Assembly (NCBI GenBank): GCA_002311655.1
Contig: DBYZ01000004.1
Span: 1 to 64,000, forward strand
Origin: Bacteroidales bacterium UBA1173
GTDB lineage: Bacteria; Bacteroidota; Bacteroidia; Bacteroidales; F082
Length of the DNA stretch: 64,000 nucleotides
Reading direction: 5' to 3'
Shown here: one piece after another, positions 17,969 through 24,708 of the stretch
How the letters are laid out: every line of letters starts with the position of its first letter
How positions within the stretch are numbered: the first letter of the stretch is position 1
Notes under the pieces: generated by a model
The model's input: only the letters and a program-made list of their open reading frames with translations
Database searches by the model: none
What the model was told of the DNA's origin: nothing
Translations under genes and position numbers: made by a program

Positions 17969-18775
17969 CTAATGCCTTTCTCCGTCCATAATAGCCTCGG
18001 AGTTATCTCTAACGACCAACTGCCATGTATTATTGTACAAAGTTACAATTGCGACGAGAGAACCATTTCCTGTTGGAAGCGGTTTATTCGCAAAAGCGGC
18101 ATAATTACTTGTTCTAACCATGATAGTTTTGCCTGTCGGAGACCATTGTCCTGGAGATGTTTCGACAAACTCCTCCAGATAACGCTCGCCGTAGCCATTC
18201 TCATCAGCCCAATTCTTACCCATTTCATCAGCAACAAATTGTACATTTTCCAATTTGACTAGCTGACAAAGCATATTTTGGTTTTGAAGCTGAGAAATTG
18301 TCACGACTTCTGGTTCGATATACTTTTGGTTATCAAGCACAACGACTTTCACTGATTCAATATTCTGAATCTGTGGAGTGCCTTTGTATGCTCCCAAGAC
18401 AGAACCTTTCAGGCAGACTCTAACAGAATCACCGATACGCAATCCTGTCACACTTTTCATGTAAAGCTCGATGGCCTTGCCTGTGGCTCTTTCCTGAACA
18501 AACGACGCTTTGTATATGTTTCCAGAGGTCTCATCATCAGTGATAATTCCGTAAATCGAGCAATCGTTTTTGAAAATTGTGTCATTGACATAATTAGGAT
18601 CGCCAGATATAGAAATCATATGCACAAGGTCACTGATGGTATAGACCATACCGACTGGCGGCAGTGCGATGTTCGGAGCCGGATAATTGTTCTTCCTAGC
18701 GTTTTTATCCATGCAGGAACTCATCATCACCAGCACAGACAACGCCAGAAAGCCATATTTCATTATCTTGTTCAT
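17969..18775 (-). CDS. DUF5689-type lipoprotein (OB-fold-like)
   Basis: The 268-residue protein has a lipobox (LVMMSSC, Cys 21). Its body resembles DUF5689: YTISDLVHMISIS...IYGIITDDETSGNIYKASFVQERATGKAIELYMKS...LRIGDSVRVCLKGSVLGAYKGTPQIQNI. This pattern recalls OB-fold domains that bind nucleic acids or carbohydrates. It is the third gene of a minus-strand run headed by a TonB-dependent receptor, so it is probably a surface or periplasm-facing partner of that receptor. DUF5689 itself has no established function to my knowledge. Confidence 0.75.
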   Translation of the reverse strand: MNKIMKYGFLALSVLVMMSSCMDKNARKNNYPAPNIALPPVGMVYTISDLVHMISISGDPNYVNDTIFKNDCSIYGIITDDETSGNIYKASFVQERATGKAIELYMKSVTGLRIGDSVRVCLKGSVLGAYKGTPQIQNIESVKVVVLDNQKYIEPEVVTISQLQNQNMLCQLVKLENVQFVADEMGKNWADENGYGERYLEEFVETSPGQWSPTGKTIMVRTSNYAAFANKPLPTGNGSLVAIVTLYNNTWQLVVRDNSEAIMDGERH

Positions 18776-18804
18776 TTTTCTTTAATTTATTGAATTTCAA
18801 TATA

Positions 18805-20850
18805 TTATTCTTCAACTTTGAAGTTTTTGACCTCCCATGTGGCAGCTGCACTGGCGCTGCTGGTATACTTGAATGCTATCGTCACATTCTGACCAACATA
18901 GCTGTCCAAGTTAGCATTTGAAGTCATGAATGACCAGTTGCTACCTGCCGGCCACTGGTCGAGGCTCAACTCTGCCCAGTCAGCGGCATTGACATCACCG
19001 TTATAGTTTGTTGAAATCATCACAAACAACACGCCTTGTGGTGATGCGTAGTTGACAGCCTGGCTGAAGCTCAATTTAGCTGAGTCAACACCTGACAAAT
19101 CGATTGCCGGAGAGACGAGCCAGCTCTCTGATTGGTATGCCTGACCAACGTATGCGCTGGCTTTCATGCAGCTGTATTGTGAAGCATAAGCCCAAACATA
19201 TTCAAGTTCTGCTGGCATAAGCACATCAACAATTTCGAAGTCGCCTTGACCGTTTGCGAAGCTCTCTGAGTAAATCTCCTCACCCGCTGGTGGAGGTGTG
19301 ACGCCGCCTTCCAAAACGAAATCGCTTTCTGTACCGCCGCTGTCACGCAGACCAGCCTGGCCAAAGTATGTGCGAAGCTTACCGTTAACTGCCAAAAGCT
19401 TGCCTAAGTTATCAGGATTGTCAAGCAAGTTCACCTGTGCACGGAGAGGTTTGCCTGAAGGCAGGTTGACAATGATGCATTGGCTGATTTCGGTGCAAGT
19501 TGCATCATCAGCAATCACAACGTTTGTTGCAGAATCAAATGAACCACTCCAGATAATGTCGTCGTTGCTTGAGACAGAGCTTGTTCCGTTTCTCACTGCG
19601 CCAACGATATAACCCTGTACCCATGCCACCACGTCTTGACCTTGGAGGCTGATACCTGAAGCAACATTATATGGGTCGTCAGTTGTACCGCTACCTGCAC
19701 CCGGACCTGGTGTTGGAGGAGGTGTGACACCACCTGCTTCGCCTTCTTCCACACTGATTGACTGAATCTCAATTGTACCAGCTTTTGTGGTATCTGACAA
19801 ATATTTCACAGCAATTGTGACGGTCTTGCCAATAAACTCATCAAGACTCATCTCAGCTGTCTTCCATGAAGTCCAGTTGCTGCTTTCTGACAATGTAGCA
19901 GGAATCTGTGTCCATGTTGCTGTTGAAGGATCTGCGTCAAACTGATAATCTTCTGATGCCCATAATGTGATATCGCTATTCAGATTATTGAAATAACGGC
20001 AGATATAAACCATAGTCATTTTTGCATGCTCCACACCTGTGATTTCTACAGGTGATGAGATGAGCCAGTCTTCATTGGCGTTGTTGGCACCATGGTCATA
20101 TCCTGTCATCTTAGCTGATGAATAATCGATAACCCATGACTCATCGCCAAGGAGATCTTTTGTAATGTATGTGCCAAAGCTTGTTGCAAAAGCCTGGATG
20201 TAAGGCAAGTTCTGAACCTCACCTGGGGTACCGCCGCCACCACCGCCACCACTGGCTTGACCTTCCTGGATGGTGATGCTCTTGATTTCAATTGTACGTG
20301 ATTTTGTTGTCGTTGAAGTGAACTTCACAGCGACGCTCACTGTTTGACCGATAAATGCATCAAGACTCATCTCCTTGTCTGTGAAAGCCCAGTTTTCAGT
20401 ATTGGTGAAAACATCGCTAAGCTGTGTCCATGTTGCTGTTGAAGGATCATTGCCAAAAGTATAATTTGACGACACCTGCACGGTGATATCTGTATCACTT
20501 GCTCCTTGATACATTGCCGCATAGTTGAACACAACTTTAGCATGGCTGACATCTTTAATCTTCACTGGTGAAGAAATCAACCAGTCCTCATTCTCATAAT
20601 ATGTATGGTTGCCGCCTTCATTAACATGACCTGTCATCACTGCCGATGAATAGTCAATTGTCCAAACCTGGTCACCGATTACATTCTTTGTGGTGTATGT
20701 TCCGAAGTTATTTTCAAACGATACTGAATACGGCATCGACATGACATCACCAGATGACGGTACTGGAGGAACAACCGGGTCTTTTTTCTTGCAAGAAGTT
20801 ATAACCATCAAGGCTATACCTATTATTAATAATAAATAGTTCTTTTTCAT
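18805..20850 (-). CDS. Multi-domain surface lipoprotein with three choice-of-anchor-J-like lobes and a DUF6359-like domain
   Basis: The 681-residue protein has a lipobox (LMVITSC, Cys 20). Two homologous jelly-roll-like domains follow (about 40-195 and 210-375), sharing FGTYxTKxxxGDxxWxIDYSSAxMTG and NEDWLISSPV, and joined by a seven-Gly linker. A DUF6359-like OB domain (about 395-515, YNVASGISLQGQDVVAWVQGYIVG) comes next, then a third lobe (about 525-681, ESWLVSPAIDLSG...AELSLDQWPAGSNW). "Choice-of-anchor J" domains occur in Bacteroidota surface proteins. It lies directly behind the TonB-dependent receptor gene (42-bp gap), the position where SusD-like partners usually sit, although it is not SusD-like. 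Confidence 0.8.
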   Translation of the reverse strand: MKKNYLLLIIGIALMVITSCKKKDPVVPPVPSSGDVMSMPYSVSFENNFGTYTTKNVIGDQVWTIDYSSAVMTGHVNEGGNHTYYENEDWLISSPVKIKDVSHAKVVFNYAAMYQGASDTDITVQVSSNYTFGNDPSTATWTQLSDVFTNTENWAFTDKEMSLDAFIGQTVSVAVKFTSTTTKSRTIEIKSITIQEGQASGGGGGGGTPGEVQNLPYIQAFATSFGTYITKDLLGDESWVIDYSSAKMTGYDHGANNANEDWLISSPVEITGVEHAKMTMVYICRYFNNLNSDITLWASEDYQFDADPSTATWTQIPATLSESSNWTSWKTAEMSLDEFIGKTVTIAVKYLSDTTKAGTIEIQSISVEEGEAGGVTPPPTPGPGAGSGTTDDPYNVASGISLQGQDVVAWVQGYIVGAVRNGTSSVSSNDDIIWSGSFDSATNVVIADDATCTEISQCIIVNLPSGKPLRAQVNLLDNPDNLGKLLAVNGKLRTYFGQAGLRDSGGTESDFVLEGGVTPPPAGEEIYSESFANGQGDFEIVDVLMPAELEYVWAYASQYSCMKASAYVGQAYQSESWLVSPAIDLSGVDSAKLSFSQAVNYASPQGVLFVMISTNYNGDVNAADWAELSLDQWPAGSNWSFMTSNANLDSYVGQNVTIAFKYTSSASAAATWEVKNFKVEE

Positions 20851-20892
20851 GACTTTTAAATTTTATTAGTTAATACTTTTGTTAATTATCTT

Positions 20893-23451
20893 TTAGAATC
20901 TTAATGTTACGCTTGCGAAGAAGTTAGTTCCGAACATATATGAATACTTCGGAGGGAATCTGTCAAGGTCGCTGTAGTCGCTACGGAGCTGCTCATAAGC
21001 GTAGAGTACAATATTCTGGTTGTTGAGGATATTGTTGACGCTCAAGTTGACCAACAAAGAGTAGCCCTTGAAGCTCCACGACTTGCCGCAATAGAGGTCG
21101 AGTGTGAAAGCGTTGTCAAGCTTCTTCTGTGAGAGAAGTTGGTCTCTCTTAAGCGGGTCTGTTGATTCAACAGCATCGATAGTGTGGTTTGTCGGGTTGA
21201 CAGCCATGTAATAATCAGCGAAGAAGTTTCCGTTGACGCTGATCCACCAGTATTTCGGTGAGTTGTATTTCAAACCTACCGAACCTACGGTCTGTGGCAT
21301 CTCGCCAACATAGTAGTTCTCGAGATAAACTGTCTCGCCTTCGTAGATAGCCTGTGCGTTGTTGTCCTCATAGACATACACCTTAGGGTTGTTCGAGTAA
21401 ATGTGCTGGTTCCATGCTCCTGCCAGCTGTGCGCTGATGGTAGGTGTAATGTTGATGTCAGCACCAAGCTCGATACCTTGTGAGTACTGGTTGATGTCGT
21501 TCATGATGTAATTGACATACTTGCCTGTTGCCTCATAATAGAACGAGCGGTTCCATGTAAGGTCGTAGAACTGAGTGCGATATGCGCTCAAACGTGCCTT
21601 CATGAATGGTGAACGGTATTCGTAGCCGAGGTCGAATGCGAAGATTTTCTCGTTATCGACATCATTCACAATGGTGTTACGTACACGCGGTGCCACGAAA
21701 ACACTTCTAAACTCAGGAGCCCGGCTCTTCAGCATGACGTTTGCCACGATGTAGTGACGTCCTGTGATTGCGTAGCTGCCACCAATCTTGAAGCTTCCGT
21801 TCACCAGATTTATCTTCTTTGAGTCGCCGTATGACAAATCGCCGAGGAAACGTCCGTTTTCGAAGTTACCGGTACGGTAGAGCTGTGTGTAGAATGCCTC
21901 CAAGCCTGTGTATGTCGACCAGCGGTTCTTAACCCATGTGAGCTCGCCCCAAGCCATGATATTATTGACATTAGCGATATAGTCATATCCGATGATATCG
22001 CCAACCTTGGCAACGTGATTCTTGTTGCGGATGTTCACCTGCTGCTCGTCGCTGATCTCAAATGCCTCGCCGTCGGCGTATTTGTCGATGTCGAGATAAT
22101 AATCACCGCCGAGGAGGTCAGCAACCAATTTATAATTATGTGTCTTTGAAATACCAGCTTTCAATCCGCCATAGAGGTGGAGGTATGGGTTGAATTCATA
22201 TTTGAATGTGCTTGTCAAACCATATTGGAGTTTATCCTGACGGCGCTGCTCGATAATATATTTCGAGAATATACCTTGGATTGTGTTGCCATCAGTGTTG
22301 TTAGCATTGTTGACAGTTTTGAGGTTGACCTTATTCCATGCATAGAGGTTGTCCCAGTTAATCTGGTGCATGTTGTCGTCTTGAATCCAGTTGCGCATAT
22401 ATTCGATATATCCCTCTTGTGTGTAGCCGTCTTTGCCCTGGTCGAGCATATATTTGTAATAGCTCGGGAGGTTACGGTAGTAATCAGGACGCGGGTCTGG
22501 TGCCTCGCCCCATTCGAGCGATGTCGAGCCGCCCTTGCCGAACCAGCAATACACGGTGGTGTTGATTTCCCATTTTTCGTTCGGGGTCCAATAATGCATC
22601 AGCTGGAACATTGGCTGGTGATACGAGTTGATGCGGGCGTTACGTGCGAAACGATTGCCATTGGCATCAGTCTGATATCCCCAGTTCGGGTTGTAGTAGC
22701 TGTCGCCGAGAAGGTCGAATGTCTCCTGCACTGCCGGTGATGTGCCTGCGCGTTCAGATGGTGAACCGAACACAAGGAAACCTAAAGCGTGTTTTTTATT
22801 GAACTTCTTCTCAGCTGAGAGGAAATAGCTTGTGCCGTTGTACCATGTACCTTCAGTCCAGCTCAAAGCGCTGTTCATCGGGGTGTAACGTCCCGACACT
22901 GAGAGTGACAATGCCCAGCCGTTCTTCATCATGCCAGTGCCGTATGACACCATCAGACGGTGAGCATAGGAACGGTTCGACAACGAATAGCTGATCGATG
23001 TCTGCTTGCGGTAGTTGCTCGCTCTTGTCGAGATTGCCGTCACGCCGGCAGGACCGCCGAAGCTCTCGAAGGTGATGCCCGAGTTGACCATGATTGTTGA
23101 GTTACGCATCACGTCGTTCAAGCCGCCCCAATTGGAGAAGTACGGACGACCTGCATCAGGGTCATTCATCATGACACCGTTAATCATAACGTCAGTGTAC
23201 TTCGAGTCATAGGCACGGATACGGAATCTCCTCGAACTCAGGTTGTAAGCCGCGATGCTGCTGAATGCGTCGCGCGACGACTGAAGGAAGCTAGAGATGT
23301 CAGTAGAGCTGTTCGTCTCATCGTAATCCGTATCAATCATGATGATAGTCGGCAACGTGTTGTTGACACTGATAGTGTCAGTCGCGACTTCCTGCGCCAT
23401 CAGATTAAAACTGAAAGCGACAGTCAAAATAAAGAGTAGATACTTTTTCAT
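20893..23451 (-). CDS. TonB-dependent receptor
   Basis: The 852-residue outer-membrane receptor has a signal peptide (MKKYLLFILTVAFSFNLMAQ), a plug domain (about 50-170, FRIRAYDSKYTDVMINGVMMNDPDAGRPYFSNWGG) and a long Tyr/Trp/Asn-rich barrel ending in Phe (FASVTLRF). It lacks the N-terminal carboxypeptidase-regulatory-like domain of SusC-type receptors. Its genetic partners are a three-lobed lipoprotein and a DUF5689 lipoprotein rather than SusD. It diverges from a secreted endonuclease/phosphatase-fold enzyme gene over 133 bp. The ligand cannot be read from sequence; the neighbours suggest a nucleotide- or phosphate-containing substrate. Confidence 0.9.
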   Translation of the reverse strand: MKKYLLFILTVAFSFNLMAQEVATDTISVNNTLPTIIMIDTDYDETNSSTDISSFLQSSRDAFSSIAAYNLSSRRFRIRAYDSKYTDVMINGVMMNDPDAGRPYFSNWGGLNDVMRNSTIMVNSGITFESFGGPAGVTAISTRASNYRKQTSISYSLSNRSYAHRLMVSYGTGMMKNGWALSLSVSGRYTPMNSALSWTEGTWYNGTSYFLSAEKKFNKKHALGFLVFGSPSERAGTSPAVQETFDLLGDSYYNPNWGYQTDANGNRFARNARINSYHQPMFQLMHYWTPNEKWEINTTVYCWFGKGGSTSLEWGEAPDPRPDYYRNLPSYYKYMLDQGKDGYTQEGYIEYMRNWIQDDNMHQINWDNLYAWNKVNLKTVNNANNTDGNTIQGIFSKYIIEQRRQDKLQYGLTSTFKYEFNPYLHLYGGLKAGISKTHNYKLVADLLGGDYYLDIDKYADGEAFEISDEQQVNIRNKNHVAKVGDIIGYDYIANVNNIMAWGELTWVKNRWSTYTGLEAFYTQLYRTGNFENGRFLGDLSYGDSKKINLVNGSFKIGGSYAITGRHYIVANVMLKSRAPEFRSVFVAPRVRNTIVNDVDNEKIFAFDLGYEYRSPFMKARLSAYRTQFYDLTWNRSFYYEATGKYVNYIMNDINQYSQGIELGADINITPTISAQLAGAWNQHIYSNNPKVYVYEDNNAQAIYEGETVYLENYYVGEMPQTVGSVGLKYNSPKYWWISVNGNFFADYYMAVNPTNHTIDAVESTDPLKRDQLLSQKKLDNAFTLDLYCGKSWSFKGYSLLVNLSVNNILNNQNIVLYAYEQLRSDYSDLDRFPPKYSYMFGTNFFASVTLRF

Positions 23452-23470
23452 TTAACAAAATTTAATCGCA

Positions 23471-23478
23471 CAAATTTA
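23471..23478 (-). promoter_or_regulatory. Minus-strand -7 element for the TonB receptor operon
   Basis: The minus strand reads TAAATTTG, an exact TAnnTTTG, 19 bases before the ATG at 23451. Confidence 0.5.
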
Positions 23479-23557
23479 CAAATATTTTTCCACATATTAT
23501 AAAAAGGTTAAAAAATTAATTATTAATCTTTTTTCTTTCAGTTTGAAAAATTTTACA

Positions 23558-23565
23558 TAACTTTG
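23558..23565 (+). promoter_or_regulatory. Plus-strand -7 element for the secreted EEP-fold gene
   Basis: TAACTTTG fits TAnnTTTG and lies 19 bases before the ATG at 23585. A TTTG at 23542-23545 is only 12 bases upstream, too close to be a standard -33 box. Confidence 0.5.
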
Positions 23566-23584
23566 TACCCAAATTTTTGTTCTT

Positions 23585-24643
23585 ATGTCAAAAAAGTTAA
23601 ACATTTTAGCTATCGTGATGCTGTTTGTCATCACTTCATTGAACGCCCAGCAGCAGTTCAAAATGAGTCTCGTTGGTTTCTACAACCTTGAAAATCTTTA
23701 TGATACAATCAACGACCCGAACAAAAACGATGAAGAGTTTCTGCCTCAGGGCAAAAATGCGTGGAACACCGAAAAATACATGACAAAACTTCATAATATG
23801 GCTTATGCCATCTCGACTATTGGAACCGATAAGAAAGACAAGTACCACAACAATGAAGGTCTGTGGGTACTTGGTGTCTCAGAAATCGAGAACCGCGTTG
23901 TGCTTGAAGACCTTGTAAAACAGCCGGAACTCGCAGATCGCAACTATCAAATCGTGCATTACGACTCCCCTGACCGCCGTGGTGTCGATGTGGCATTGCT
24001 ATACAACCCGAAATATTTCAAAGTCACCAATCATAAATCATATCGTCTGGTTGTCCCGAACCAGCCTAACTTCATCTCTCGCGACCAGCTTGTCGTGACA
24101 GGCATCCTCGACGACGAGGAGATGAGTTTCATCGTGATGCACTGGCCATCACGTTACGGCGGTGAGAAACGCTCGCTCCCAGGACGTATGGCAGCTGCTA
24201 ACCTCTGCCGTCACATCGCCGACTCCATCTTGGCTGAGAAACCGAATGCGAAAATAGTGATGATGGGCGACTACAACGACTACCCGACCAACAAAAGTAT
24301 CATCGAGGGCCTGCGCGCAAAAGGCCGTGTCGAGGACATGACAGGCGATGATTTCTTCAACCCGATGTGGAAGATGCACAAAAACGGCGAAGGCACCAAC
24401 TACTACCGTGACGTGAAAGGCGTTCTCGACCAATGCATCATTACACCGGCATTGTTGAAAAACGAAAACGACCCGTTTGCCACATATCAGATGTACAAGC
24501 CGATGGTGCACTCCAAAGAATTCTTGAAACAGCATGACGGTCGCTACAACGGCTATCCGTGGCGTTCGTTCGCTGGCGGAGTGTGGCTGGCAGGATATTC
24601 CGACCACTTCCCGGTTTACCTGATTTTGCTTAAGAAATTATAG
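23585..24643 (+). CDS. Secreted endonuclease/exonuclease/phosphatase-fold enzyme
   Basis: The 352-residue protein has a cleavable signal (MSKKLNILAIVMLFVITSLNAQ) and the EEP fold motifs: FYNLENLYD near the start, VSEIENR (metal-binding Glu), DRRGVDVALLY, MHWPSR, GDYND (catalytic Asp/Asn) and SDHFPV (catalytic His) at the end. The superfamily contains DNases, RNases, sphingomyelinases and inositol phosphatases, so the substrate is a phosphodiester or phosphomonoester. Export places it in the periplasm or outside. It shares a divergent intergenic region with the TonB receptor operon. A long hairpin follows. Confidence 0.88.
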   Translation: MSKKLNILAIVMLFVITSLNAQQQFKMSLVGFYNLENLYDTINDPNKNDEEFLPQGKNAWNTEKYMTKLHNMAYAISTIGTDKKDKYHNNEGLWVLGVSEIENRVVLEDLVKQPELADRNYQIVHYDSPDRRGVDVALLYNPKYFKVTNHKSYRLVVPNQPNFISRDQLVVTGILDDEEMSFIVMHWPSRYGGEKRSLPGRMAAANLCRHIADSILAEKPNAKIVMMGDYNDYPTNKSIIEGLRAKGRVEDMTGDDFFNPMWKMHKNGEGTNYYRDVKGVLDQCIITPALLKNENDPFATYQMYKPMVHSKEFLKQHDGRYNGYPWRSFAGGVWLAGYSDHFPVYLILLKKL

Positions 24644-24654
24644 TCATTAGTCGC

Positions 24655-24704
24655 TAGTCTTTAGTCTTTAGTTGTCCAATCTAACGACTAAAGACTAAAA
24701 ACTA
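24655..24704. terminator. Long inverted repeat between convergent genes (bidirectional terminator or repeat element)
   Basis: The left arm (24655-24675, TAGTCTTTAGTCTTTAGTTGT less its last base) pairs with the right arm (24684-24704) at 19 of 21 positions around an 8-base loop. Both arms are built from the word AGTCTTT/ACTAAAG, which also continues outside the stem to the murF-alr stop. The position, between two converging stop codons, fits a bidirectional terminator. The internal repetition also fits a small dispersed repeat. Confidence 0.6.
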
Positions 24705-24708
24705 AAGA

